DNA of 64,000 bases from Mercenaria mercenaria (GCF_021730395.1 NC_069369.1:64941501-65005500); one strand, 5' to 3'. Numbered from the stretch's first letter, positions 12,020 to 23,347 are shown. The notes: generated from the letters alone by a model not told the origin. Numbers and translations are program-made.

Positions 12020-12275
12020 CTATAATTCAGTTTTCGTCGGCTCTTCACCAAACTTGCTGAGAATGTTTGTGGGCATTACATCTCGGCCAATTTCGATAAC
12101 CGGCCAAATTGTACCAGGCACTCTTTGATTATAGTCCTTGAATTACTCGAAAAACGGGGAATTTAGCCTTGTCCGCTCTTTTAAGTCGAACAGTTTTCAT
12201 CCGAACTTCACCAAACTTGCTGACAATGTTTGTGGGCATAATATCTCAGCCAAGTATTATTACCACCCAAATCGC
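12020..12275. repeat. Diverged direct repeat, two ~165 bp units
   Basis: CTTCACCAAACTTGCTGA followed by ATGTTTGTGGGCAT occurs near 12,046 and 12,208, each followed by ATCTCGGCCAA-like sequence. This looks like the tandem core of a bivalve interspersed repeat. Confidence 0.7.
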
Positions 12276-12546
12276 CAAATGGCTGTTGTAGGGAGGTTGC
12301 ACCATATATTTTTTTTAATGATGATACGCAGAAAAAACAACATTCAATGAATTACGTATATTACGTATGAAGTGAAATAAATATAGAATAAAAAAGTTAT
12401 TTAAGGTCTAACATTGTTCTGTATAATATATATTTGTACTCATACCAAGCTGGGGAAAACTAGAAAAGGCAGGAATACAATATTCAGTGAAACATTTTTA
12501 ATTTAAACTATTATTATAGTAAGATAAAATAGATATAGAATAAAAA

Positions 12547-12706
12547 GGTTATTTAACATTGTACTGTACAATAAGAGATATATTTGGACTCGTACCCAGC
12601 TGAGAAAACCATATTGAACTCGCCTAGCGACTCGTCAATACGGTTTTCTCAGCTGGGTACTCGTCCAAATATATCACCGTATTGTACAGAACAATGTTAA
12701 ATAACC
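12547..12706. repeat. Hairpin MITE with a neighbouring half copy
   Basis: GGTTATTTAACATTGT at the left pairs with ACAATGTTAAATAACC at the right, and the arms continue through CCAGCTGAGAAAACC. A single-arm, diverged copy lies just before it at about 12,365-12,470. Confidence 0.85.
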
Positions 12707-12709
12707 TAA

Positions 12710-13480
12710 TAATACCAGTCCAAAGTTTTTATTTTTACATTCCATTTTGTTTAAGATTGAAGTTTTATTTTGGACTGGTATTTATAATCTTCTCATATTT
12801 TTGAAACTTCATTCTTTATCAGAATGTAAAAATATATCTAACATTTAAGTGTTTGATAGAATTTTCCATAAATACCATGTAGCTGGTAATTGTTTTGTAA
12901 AGAGATAAAATAAGAATGTTATAGAAATATATCTGTATGATTTATTAGATTTTACAGATTGTTAGAACATCTGAGCTTAAATTCACAAAAGCCGTAATCA
13001 ACTATGCCTGGCGTATTTGCAAAGATATAACTTGTTTGGCTGTTGGCACCATCATAGCTGTTCCTTCGAGCGCTTGGTTGTCTTCTGTCCTTCTCCGCAC
13101 ATGAACTCATCACAGATCAAGGGCACGCATGTACGTGTAGATGTATAAGGAAAATATACAAATGAAAGATTACACAAATGATAAAATTCATCCTATTGTT
13201 AAAATTGTTAACTTCCGTAAACACTTGCATCGCATCCTTCAGTTTATTTGCAAATTTACATTCCCATATACATTTACAAAATATCAGTTGTCCCTTGGAC
13301 TATAAGTATTAACTTAAAAGAAAAAATGTCAAGATATCCTTACGCGTGAAAAATGCAACAACTACTCAGATCTTCAATTTTTCGAAGGTCCAGATACGGA
13401 ACTAAATCTTAGTTAGTCTAGTCATAATTATAATAGGTGGTATTTTCACGAATACGGAAGTATTCTCAGCAAGACATTGA
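12710..13480. other. No gene seen
   Basis: AT-rich sequence. A minus-strand frame near 13,110-12,955 could be read but has no supporting splice signals. Confidence 0.5.
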
Positions 13481-13485
13481 GAACT

Positions 13486-14443
13486 TTAACCTATAGCCTG
13501 CTGGTAGCAAGTGATTCTGCCTTTACGACCAGTGCAGACCAAGACCAGCCTGCACATCCGTGCAGCCTGATCATGTATGTGTGTGTACGTTTCTTTATCC
13601 TCGCCGCCGGCTATTGCCATATGGGCAAGCATTTTTCCTTTCTAAGATGATTATGCCATTCTAAGTTTGTTGTCTTCTTAGGTTTGGTCTCTTATGTTGA
13701 ATCTAAGTTTTATTTTTCTGGAGTGGAGTCGTCTACGTTATTATATGTCTTCTAACGTTGATTTTAGTTTCACTTGTAGTTTTTTTTCTAATGTTGTTAT
13801 TATACTCGAGTCATCTCACGGCACAATCTGTGTTGTCCGACTTTTGATGACGCAAAATTCTGTCTACTGCTTGCTTAAATGTTATCCTGCGCCGTTCTTG
13901 TTGTCTAACTTTAAGCGTCTACCAGATCCAAAAACCCCAGCATCTTGATCAGACCAGATCAGACGACCAGCCGCACACGAATCGATAGTGGTTCCCTTTC
14001 TAATACCGCAGTCACACATACGGCGCGGATAGCTACGTCTAGCCACGGATAGAAACGTAGTAATCCGTATCGATCCGTACCTGAGCCGTACGGATTGGTA
14101 CGGACTGATACGGATTACTACTTTAAGGTACGGCTGAGGTACGGATCGATACGAATTACTACGTTTCTATCCGTGGCTAGACGTAGCTATCCGCGCCGTA
14201 TGTGTGACTGGGGCATAAAGCCACTACCGCCGATGTTCGTCATGTGTCGCTAACCAGGTCAGGCGTGACCTAGTAAGCGACATATGTCCCCTCACCGCGC
14301 CATGGACATCTCAGCGGTTCCGGTGAAGGAAGTCTGATCATGGTCTGCACTGTTCGCTATTCAGTCAGTAAATTTTCAGTAAACACCCCTTTAAATAATA
14401 AATGTACCAGTCCATTTAAGAAATATAGCACGGTAAGGGTTAA
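13486..14443. repeat. piggyBac-type MITE split by a 759 bp insertion
   Basis: The MITE starts TTAACCTATAGCCTGCT and ends GGTAAGGGTTAA. Its interior matches the copy at 60,131. At 13,568-13,575 the word TGATCATG is followed by foreign sequence, and the same word recurs at 14,335-14,342 where the MITE resumes, so 13,576-14,334 is an insertion with an 8-9 bp target duplication. The insert has no obvious terminal inverted repeats or transposase. It carries its own long palindrome. Confidence 0.8.
14004..14215. repeat. Long near-perfect palindrome, ~210 bp
   Basis: AGTCACACATACGGCGCGG near 14,011 pairs with CCGCGCCGTATGTGTGACT near 14,209, and the arms continue through GCTACGTCTAGCCACGGATA almost without mismatch to a centre near 14,105. 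Repeated TACGGAT words make the centre internally repetitive. It is a foldback element nested in the 759 bp insertion. Confidence 0.9.
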
Positions 14444-14639
14444 AATATCACCCTTGACTCACAGGACTGGTGATCTCTCACAACTGGTAAAAATCTGCAC
14501 AGGACGTTTTAAAGGATACATACTTGAAGATGTGGTCTTTAGTCGGAAGTCGCATTAGTAAAGTTTTAAAGGAGAATAATGCTTAACAATAGGTTGAATC
14601 TATATGAAAGGCATTGTCAAGTTAAGTATGTTTATGCCG

Positions 14640-14960
14640 TCTTAATTGTTATCTTCTTCTTCATTTTTTTTTCTTTTTTTTTTTTTGCAAAATATTCTTT
14701 TAAAAAGATAATACACTCTAATGTGTTTAGTTGAGTTTAGGATTTTAAGTAAAATAACTACATTCCTCAAAGACAAACAGACCTATTAATGTACAAAATT
14801 AAAGAAAATACAGTTAAAATATTTAAATATAGAATAAATCCGCCATATTGCTTTATGCTTTAAGAAGACCTACTTGCAGATAGAATTAAAATTTGAACAA
14901 GGTTGTATTTCCAAGTATTGTATTTGGATAGAAAGAACGTGCGGGATTTTCAATGTCTAA
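14640..14960. other. No gene seen
   Basis: AT-rich, with a T-run near 14,665-14,686. No frame or repeat boundary is supported. Confidence 0.5.
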
Positions 14961-14967
14961 CTCTCTT

Positions 14968-15235
14968 CTGATTTATTCATTTTGTTGGGTTTAACGTCGC
15001 ACTGACACAATTATAGGTCATATGGCGATTTTTCAAGCTTTTATGGTGGAGGAAGACTTCATGTGCTCTACCGTGCATTATTTCATCACGAGTGGGCACC
15101 TTGGTAGAATCACCGACCTTCCGTAAGCCTGGTGAAGTATTCAACGCCCCGAGTGAAGCTCGAACCCACATCGATGAGGAGAAAGTGATTTGAAATCAGC
15201 GACCTTAACCATTCGGCCACGGATGCTCCGGGCTC
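14968..15235 (-). mobile_element. tRNA-derived SINE, copy 1
   Basis: Read on the minus strand it begins with a tRNA-like head. An A-box-like GTGGCCGAATGGTTAAGG lies near 15,222 and a B box GGGTTCGAGCTTC near 15,166. A conserved body and the tail GTTAAACCCAACAAAATGAA near 14,990-14,971 follow. This resembles the RUDI/Biva class of molluscan SINEs; the exact family was not determined. The tail resembles the 3' end of the LINE at 52,983-54,870. Confidence 0.85.
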
Positions 15236-15763
15236 TCTTTTTAATCTAATGCAGCATTTAGCTATTAATTATGGCGGCTGATTTGTGCAATTTCGTGATA
15301 TCAATCTGTCGCAGCAAGCCGAGGGACGGATATTTCCATCCGATTAGTAAACACATGACTGATATTTTTTCTTGCATATCGTATACATGTTAGCATTTTA
15401 TTCTGGCAGATTATTTTTCTTGCATACCGTATTTTACAAATAACAGGTAGAAATACTTTCTTTATAGCACTCTTTCTTGTAGTAGAGAGTGAACACAAAG
15501 CGCTAGAAATTAACGTCCGTAAGCAGAAGTGACGTCATGATGTTTTGCGTTACGCACAATAACAAAGTTCCACTTTAGTTTTATCGTTTGTAGCGTAACG
15601 TTATGTTCTTACGGTAAACTAACGTATTTTGAATCGAGAAATATACTATAAGGAGCGGAGAGAAACTATCAAGGTACCTGGTTTTTTCGTATTTTACATA
15701 AACAATATATTATCAGTGCATGAATCAGTAGTTGTCATTAACAGCACGAGAGTCATGGCATGG

Positions 15764-16050
15764 GAGGGGGGGGGGGGGGGGCGGGGAGGGTGCCAGATGG
15801 GTTTTGCCGGCATGGGTAAAATCACCGGAAACGCCAATCCGGTGTGCAAGAAACGTCGTTATGGCGCCCGCCGAACGTCGTTATCATGCACCCCGCTAAA
15901 CGTCGTTCCGCCGAATATCGCCCCGTTGAACGTCCCACCGAATGACGCCCCGCCGAACGTCGCGCCGTTTGTTGGGGCGCCATTACGACATTCGGCGGGG
16001 CGACGTTTGGCTGGCGATGTTCGGAGGGGCGACGTTCGGCAGGGCGCCAT
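15764..16050. repeat. G-run plus GC-rich bidirectional minisatellite
   Basis: A run of ~18 G at 15,764-15,781 is followed, from ~15,858, by about ten copies of a ~17 bp word around GCCGAACGTCG. The early copies are in one orientation and the later ones, from ~15,985, read CGACGTTCGGC, so the block forms a large imperfect palindrome. Local GC is far above that of the surroundings. The long frame running through it is compositional. Confidence 0.85.
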
Positions 16051-17300
16051 GACTACGTTTGTCGTTGTGTCGCTGCGACAGAACGAAATATCGCAATGGC
16101 ACAAATCAGCCACCATGACTGACGGAATAATCCTTCATCCACCATACTTCTTCTGTTCGAAGATTTTCAGGAGCATTTCATGGTGTTTCAGTTTCATTTC
16201 TAGAGTGTTTCATCACAGTTCTCGACGAGTTTCAGGTTTGTCAATTTAATTACACTCGTTATGCTCATAGATTGATTTCGAGGCATTTGCGAGGTCATTG
16301 AAATGAAGTTCATGGTCACTTTGGGAGCTTTGAGATGGTCATTTCTATTGCAAATAGGACGAGTAAAACCAGGATCTACATAAGCCAAACACACAGTCTT
16401 ATTATACAAAATATACAGATCACCATGTGGGCTTACGTTACTCACCTTAGGTTCTAAAACAGTCCATTTTAATGAGTCATCGTTAAAATACCTCGCCCGA
16501 GTTATGGTGTCATTTGCCGATTGAAGTCTTATTTACACAAGTCTGCAACTTTTGTTCATGTGGTAGGAATAACGATTGAAGTTCTGTGCTCTTTTACTAC
16601 TACCAAAATACATTGCTACCAGCTTCATGTATTTCTGTGAATATTTAAACCTTGTACATATAAATACGTAAGGGGGCCTCCGTTCTTTGTGGCAGGTAGT
16701 CAAACTCGTGACGTAATTATCACTTTCATTTCATTTTTCAGTCTTATACGGACCATCGGGGGAGGTAAGAGCCAAGAATCGGGACTAGGTGGTGGGCAAA
16801 GACTCAATAATGCATTAATATCTTCAAATGCGTTTATTTTAACCCAGAAATATTACAAATGCTAGTTGATAAAAAGACTGTAAAGAGACCATTACAAGTT
16901 ACATGTATTGCACAGAGTAACTATGTGACCATCATTTCCTTCATAACTTCCAAGATTATAACTGGTTTTCAACAGGATGTCTAGTCCAAATACAAGTAAA
17001 AGACGTAAATTCACTTTCTGTCAGTTAAGAGTTTTTTTTCGTTTTTTGTCAAATTTCTGTAGATTAACTTCATTACTGGTTTTTCATTATTTTGTGATTA
17101 TTCTACTTTATTTTTATATAATTAAACGGTACCATGTATTAGCTGTGTTACTAAATTATTCATATGTCAAATGAAAATCGTTAAACCTTGAAATGGTCAA
17201 GATCTGAGGTCACAATGTTGGAACGAAGCAAGTATTTTAACACACTGATGGATAGCTTTTAACAAATCCTGCTGATTCAATGTATGAAATGTTCAAAAAA
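16051..17300. other. No gene seen
   Basis: Intergenic to the two micro-mucin genes. Short frames on both strands have no domain, splice or codon support. Confidence 0.5.
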
Positions 17301-17353
17301 AAATAAAAATAAATTCAGCAACATTTCATAATGAGATCTTCCATGGAATTGTT

Positions 17354-19258
17354 TCATCCTCTCAGTTTCATGGCAAACAACACGCTGAGTAACACCAAAG
17401 GAACTGAAAGTTAAGAAATACAAGAAATATGTTGAAAAAAAAGAGTCTCAAAAGCAATTCAAGCACCAATTAGAGACAAGGTTATTACAAAAAAAAAAAA
17501 GATTAATACGTCCAAGGACTGATCTCTGGGTTTCAATTTGAGCAACACCATGAGAAAACCAGCATAGTGGCTTTGCAACCAGCATGGATCCAGACCAGCC
17601 TGTGCATCCGCGCAGTCTGGTCAGGATCCATGCTGTTCGCTAACGGACTCTAATTGCAATAGGCTTTGAAAACGAGCTTTGAAAGCGAACAGCATGGATC
17701 CTGACCAGACTGCGCGGATGCGCAGGCTGGTCTGGATCCATGCTGATCGCAAACGCACTATGTTGATTTTCTCATGGCGCGGCTCATTTAAAGTCTCGGT
17801 TGGATCGCAAATAAAATTAAACCCAAGTCACTGAGACTGGTTACATTTTCCTAAATAATAAGCTTTCAATATTCAGAATTATGTTTCATGAAAATAAGAA
17901 CTTAGTACCTATTATTTAATAATAATAAATATGCACTGGAAAATAAGTTGTGTGGTGAAGCTATAAGAAGCTATAATAGCCTAACTACTACCCAATTTAA
18001 TGTAGATCGGCTGCTTACATGTGACTGGCGGGGAATACATCTTATATAACAGCACCAGCCATTATCATATCTTTCGTTACCGAACGAGAATTAACAAGCT
18101 TCTCCTACGGAACCAACATTTGATTTACCTGCCGAAACCAGCATTTTACCTGCTTGCCGCATTTAACTAACCAGCCGCAACGAAACCAGCATTTAACTTA
18201 CCTGCTCTAACGAAATCAGCCTTTAGCATAATTCGTGTGACGAAATCATCATTTAACTTACCTGCCGTGACAAAATCAGCATTTAACATTATTCCTGTAA
18301 CAGATCAGCCTTTAACTTACCTATAGTATTTAACTTACCCGCCGTTATAGGACAAACGTTAAGCATGCATTCCGTAACATACCTACCGTAACGGGACCAA
18401 CATTTAACAAACCACCCGTAACTTACTGGCCAGCATTTGACATACCCCCAGCATGTCACATTACCTGGCGAAAAGGGGCCAGCGTTTAAAATACCTGCCT
18501 TAAATGGCACCAATATTTAACATACCTGCTGCGTATAACGCTGAAGATGCAGAGTGATGAGTTGTTTTCGGAACTGTAGGGCTCGTTATGTGAGTGGAAG
18601 TAGTCTTTAGTTGAACGGTTGTCGCAGCATAGCCAATGTCTAAAGAAAACAAACAGATAATATAAATGAATCAGCTAGGCAAATTGTAAAACTGACATAG
18701 ATAAGGATATTTTCTTTTAGATATTCATGTAATAAAATATTTTAGATCGTTAGAACATATGTTTGAAAATATATGAATATTTAGAAAGATATAACGCCTA
18801 TAATGTAAACATTACATTACTTTAGAACCGTCCTTTGGGATACATGTATATCACTTGACATTTCTTTATTGAAATGGAGTTAACCTCTTCCCTATGCTGG
18901 TTAAAGAGATCAAGTTCTTAATTAATTAATAGCTAACTCAAATAAACTCCAGAACACACACACACACACACACGCACACGCACACGCACACACGCACACG
19001 ACAAATTATCTTTAGCGCCAGACATCTAATCTGGTGATGTCAACTTATTGCGCTCGAGAAATGGACATGCACTTGAAATAACATGTAGAGTATTCTAGAC
19101 ATTTAAAATTAAAAAAAAAAAAAAACAAAACAACCCAAAAAACAGATGTGTGTGTCGGGAACAAACCGCGTTATAAAAGCAACTAACAACTTACCAGACA
19201 ACACAAAGACAGCCACTGACACTATAACAAGCACATAAGGAAATGTAAAGCCCGCCAT
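17354..19258 (-). CDS. Micro-mucin-like gene B: paralogue of gene A, 75 aa, 3 exons
   Basis: Same architecture and strand as gene A. Exon 1 is 19258-19195: ATG, a 21-codon signal peptide (MAGFTFPYVLVIVSVAVFVL, then Ser) and one base, with donor GTAAGTTG. Exon 2 is 18639-18526, after TTTTCTTTAG and before donor GTATGTT; it encodes 38 residues rich in Thr, Ser, His and Ala, with likely signal cleavage after GYA. Exon 3 is 17403-17354, after TTAACTTTCAG; it encodes a hydrophobic tail (PLVLLSVLFAM), then KLRG and stop. Both introns are phase 1 and the joined frame is open. Exon 1 is 64 nt and exon 3 is 50 nt, exactly as in gene A, while exon 2 differs (114 versus 153 nt). A TATATAAATC-like box on the plus strand at ~19,338 reads as TTTATATAT on the coding strand, about 80 bases upstream of the ATG. 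Intron 1 holds a CA repeat; intron 2 holds a hairpin MITE and an array of donor-like units. Function unknown; a surface or mucus peptide is an inference. Confidence 0.6.
17539..17786. repeat. Hairpin MITE family 1, copy 4
   Basis: Ends are TGAGCAACACCATGAGAAAA and TTTTCTCATGGCGCGGCTCA. It lies in intron 2 of gene B, as copy 1 lies in intron 2 of gene A, but the positions differ, so the insertions are independent. Confidence 0.92.
18110..18525 (-). repeat. Minisatellite of splice-donor-like units at the start of intron 2 of gene B
   Basis: About a dozen ~31 bp units read on the coding (minus) strand as GGCAGGTAAGTTAAATGCTG plus a variable part (TTTCGTTACG-like). The first unit starts at the real donor of exon 2 (GCAG|GTATGTTAAAT at 18,525). 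Several downstream units retain AGGTAAGTT (near 18,197 and 18,257) or AGGTATGTT (near 18,377). The array therefore looks like an expansion of the exon-intron junction itself. Any open frame in it is a by-product. Confidence 0.8.
18954..19002. repeat. (CA)n microsatellite with CACG interruptions
   Basis: Simple repeat of CA and CG dinucleotides in intron 1 of gene B. An A-run follows near 19,112-19,127. Confidence 0.95.
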
Positions 19259-20034
19259 TATGTTTGCCTTAAAACTTATAATCCACTTGATGTCAATGCT
19301 GCTTCAAGAAAAGATCGAGAAATAATTCGCTCACGATATATAAATCCTCTTTGAAACAATTGACACGGAAGGGTCAAAGTTCTGTTTTTCTCGTGACATC
19401 CTTTCTGAGTTGGAGAGCGCAGTTTCGGGATTTTTCTTTATTCTCTTAAAATCAATTGAAATGCGGAAGTTAAAGCCTACATATACAATAGTCATGTTTA
19501 CTAAAACAATATCAGGACTCCTCATTAATGGAAAAAGAACATACATCAGTCATTATTTCATGTGCCTTTTATGAAATGTCATTTCTTTTTTCTCACTTTA
19601 AGTTTCTTATTGTCATAAAGAAGGAATTTCTAATCAGGTTCTGTAGTGTCAATTGAGAAATGTTGTCCAATAGCAAACATGACCGAGATTTTGTTGCCAC
19701 ATACTTGCTTTTTAAGTTTCTTAAACGTTTTTCATGAAATTTGGCTGCTAAATGTCCGAATATTGTAATTTGAACTGATTCAAGGGTGATAACTCTGGTG
19801 TTACCGAATTAATCTTGATCGTTATCATATGTGATCACCCACATTTTGTGTGAGTTTCATAAAGATTGCACAAGAAACGCGGCCTATAATTGAAACCTGA
19901 CAGTTTTAAATAATTCAAGGGAGTAAACACTAGTGATATTAGAATCATAACTATGGTGCATATAACACTAGTAATACTAGGGTAATCTTTCCTTTTATGA
20001 TTTATCGAGTCTTTTCGATTTTTTTTTTTTGGAG

Positions 20035-20312
20035 AGGAGGTGGGTGGGGGCGGGGCGGCGGGGGTTACGTCGAAGACTCACTTATAGGTCATATGGCGAC
20101 CTTTCAGCTTTGGACGTTGGAGCCTCTTAAAGAATTATGTCGGGCATGGGCGGTTACCTTGGTAGAACCACCGACCTTCGGTAAGCCAGCTGAATGGCTT
20201 CCTTACATGGAAGATTTCTACTTTTAAAGCGAGGCTTCGAACCCGCAGCGGTGATGGGCAAATGATTCGAAGACATCGGCATTAACCACTCGACAACGGA
20301 TGTGTCTTCGCG
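20035..20312 (-). mobile_element. tRNA-derived SINE, copy 2
   Basis: Minus-strand head with GAGTGGTTAATGCC near 20,293 (A box) and GGGTTCGAAGCC near 20,243 (B box). The body shares AAGGTCGGTGGTTCTACCAA and GGTCATATGGCGAC (plus strand) with the SINE at 14,968. It is more diverged than copy 1, and its 3' tail runs into a G-rich stretch at 20,037-20,066. Confidence 0.8.
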
Positions 20313-21480
20313 GTCCTGTCGCTTTATAAAGTCTATGTGTGTTACATGAAGAAATGAAGTCCGCAATGTGTTAACAACTACAGCATTTACGGACGATGGA
20401 CGGGCAGACGATCACAATAGCTCTTCCTTGAGCACTCTTAGAAAGGTACTATACGGCTATCCAATACCGATAGAGCTAATATGATGCTGAAGTTGGATAT
20501 ATTTAGATAATACAACGCCAATACATGCTTGAAGACATCATTTGGTTCGTAGTCTGCAGCCCAAGAGTGGCAATCCATAGAAGGGGAAATCAACTTCTCA
20601 CTCCACTGTCTCTTTCCAAGGTGCAAGAAACTGTCACATATGCAAGAGTCTACGCCTATCTCACCTTAATTTAAAGGGAAACAACTCAAGTTGAATCAGT
20701 ACTGTAGTGCATTCACGCTTAGGGATGGTGGTCACACGAACAAATGATTGAGCAGGAGCCTTGGTAACGGGTATGTGAGCAAAGTGCCACGGCTTTCAGG
20801 ACGATTTCTGTGGGGGGTTTTTGCCGTCATTGAAAACGAAAGTAGGCTAGAATTTCAGATATTGATACGCGTGTTCACTATTTAAGTTATTTGTGACAAT
20901 ACAGTGTTCTTCGGTCTCAGATAAGAGAATACAGTTAAATAGATTATATAAATAGCAAAATACATCTAATGCCATATTTGTCTTAAATGTCACGGCATTC
21001 GTGACGACCCATTTTTCAATGTCACGGCTTTCTGTCTACAGTTTGACAAATTTATGACTTGGAAAAATTGGTTGATTTGAACATTTCCTTTATTGGAAAT
21101 TCGATCATGATGTAGGGATAATGCTTTAACATCTAGCTGCAGAATCCCAGGGGATTGTCGAGCCCGGTAGGACGAGGGTACCAACATAATATTTTTTTTC
21201 TGCTGGATTCTGCTGGTGTTATAACACGAAATGAACTTGCATGAGCTAACGCTATTCTAGCGTAAAACGTGTAAAACTAGAAAATGAATATATTGTCCAT
21301 CTCCATGAATTTCACGGGGATTTTAGCTTTGTTTTATCACGTTGACGTGTTTTCCTATTTAAGAAATAATAAATCTGTCCCTATATTTTATCAGATAATA
21401 AAATATGGGCAGGAGTTTGGATGCGTAATAATTAAAGCACGAGTGCGTAGGAACAGGCAAAAACTGTTCCATTGAAATAT
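20313..21480. other. No gene seen
   Basis: Mixed unique sequence. None of the short frames has a recognisable domain or splice support. Confidence 0.5.
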
Positions 21481-21485
21481 GAATG

Positions 21486-21835
21486 TGTTCCTATTTGGAA
21501 CTAACAAGGACAGTTATATGTATGATGATGAAACTTTTGTACTTGTTTGGAACAATCTGTTTGTTCTCTCTTGAAACTAACAGTGTCTGTTCCTTTCAGG
21601 AACTTATAGTGGCTTATTGAGTGCAACTGGTATATGTTCCTACCTGGAACTAACGATACCTAGATTGCTGTATGTTCCTGCCTTGGAACAAGTGTAGATA
21701 CTGTGTTTGTTCCTTCCTGGAACTTACTTGATGGGTTCCTTCTTGGAGCTAACAGTGTCAAAGTAAAACGTTTAATGCAATTACATGTATAAGTATCTGT
21801 TCCTTCGTAGAACAAAAGTACTTGAAGCTTGGTGC
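21486..21835. repeat. Dispersed-tandem array of GTTCC-N5-GGAAC palindromes
   Basis: About eight copies of a short inverted repeat, best seen as GTTCCTACCTGGAACTAAC, are spaced ~40-60 bp from 21,486 to ~21,813, separated by T-rich linkers. The linkers are less conserved than the palindrome. Confidence 0.75.
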
Positions 21836-22800
21836 AGGTTTGTGTTTCTGCCTAGGAATTATGTACATTCAGGTAAATGACCACTGACATCAGTGCCTGT
21901 ACTGTATATTTTATGCAGCTACTGACAAACCAGATAGAATATTAAAACTATCTGCACTAAGGTTACCTGAAAGAGACTGTCAAAGCTACCAGTTGGAAGA
22001 CCCATATTTATGTATATTCTAAACTACATATGAAATTGCAAATGCAGAACATTTAATCACCATTTTAACAATAGTTTTCCTCAAGATATACTGCCTCAGG
22101 CAAAACCTTTTGTTAAATACCTTGATCTTTCATGGTTAGTTTTGTTTGTCTACTTGTCATGTTCTATGTCCATACTTTTTCCACACATGTATATAATGGA
22201 CACATTTTTGTTAAAGTTTATCACCCAGTGCTGTGTTTAATAAAATTAAGATAGTAGTAGACAATCTGAGGCCATTTCTTAACAAATGCACACTTTTAAC
22301 AGTGTTGCTTCGAATGTTTATTTACCCACTTTTTCCCAGTTTGGGAGTATATCACTCTTTCAATATTAACCAGAGTGTACTGATATACTGTCATTTTAAT
22401 GTTTATTTAGTTTACAATATCTGCTGAAAATAACATCTGAATATCTCAACTGATAAAAAATGTTTTAGCTTTTTGGTGAAGTTCGTCCATTGAAAATCAC
22501 TAAATTTGATCAGGCCAATTTGTGGCTCTGTATTGAAAAAAGTATTCAATACAATTTAAAATGCAACATGTTGTGTGAATGTCCATTGCATAGCTATTTT
22601 AACATAAAAGTTTCAGGTAAAAAGTTAGAACAATTTTTTAAAAATTAACGGAAATTGTGTTCCTGGGCTGGTCACATGTCAGATTATCCCACTCACCTTA
22701 AATGTGAATATCTATAAATTTTACAGTAAATCAAAACTGGTAACAGTAACACTTGTTAATGAAACTAAGTAGTAAATTAATTGTTTGTGCGAAGACAGTA
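21836..22800. other. No gene seen
   Basis: AT-rich flank left of the virus-like element. No supported feature. Confidence 0.5.
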
Positions 22801-22802
22801 TA

Positions 22803-22858
22803 ACCCCATTTGACTTTCAATCCCCGGTCCGAACCAACTAATGTCGGACAATTAAAAT
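22803..22858. repeat. Left terminal inverted repeat of the virus-like element
   Basis: Pairs with 33,495-33,551. A further ~40 bp word with CACAGATTTCAAAC and CTATTGTGTAAA is directly repeated just inside, near 22,865 and 22,967. Confidence 0.9.
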
Positions 22859-23347
22859 ACTTTAAAAACCACAGATTTCAAACATACTATTGTGTAAATC
22901 TCCGGTATAACTGAATGAAAATATTACTTCCTTATTTTACTCATTCATAAACTAGCGTAAATATTTACCACAGATTTCAAACAGACTATTGTGTAAAAAC
23001 ACTCAACCGATAAAAATCAATCGGTTTTCTATACAGTAAAAAAAATATACCGATATCGCTTTTGTGTTATAATAATAACAGTACGTGACATTTTCTGAAA
23101 TGATAATGAATTCAGTTTTATAAATAACTGGCACATTTTTGGAAAACTGTAATACTGGTTTTCTGTTTACTAATACTAGAACATTCGTTGTTGCTATAGT
23201 GTTAAGTCACGTAAAACTTTGTAGCAGTTTAGTATTTGGCGTAAATGAATAAGGATTTAAAGATTAAAAATGTAAGTGTTGTTTCATTTTCTTTTACTGA
23301 CTTTGAAAAAATGTGTTTTTGACAAATAAATATTTCTTTACTTTGTA

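Noticed and set aside
12955-13115. Minus-strand 43-codon frame as a possible exon
   Set aside because: No acceptor or donor with matching phase and no family resemblance.
14968-15235. tRNA gene on the minus strand
   Set aside because: A and B boxes are present but the cloverleaf does not close, and the body and tail are those of a SINE shared with 20,035.
15629-16249. 206-codon plus-strand frame
   Set aside because: It runs through a G-run and a GC-rich palindromic minisatellite where stop codons are rare. It has no domain and is periodic in the middle.
18289-18513. Minus-strand frame in intron 2 of gene B
   Set aside because: Follows the ~31 bp donor-like repeat; not an exon.
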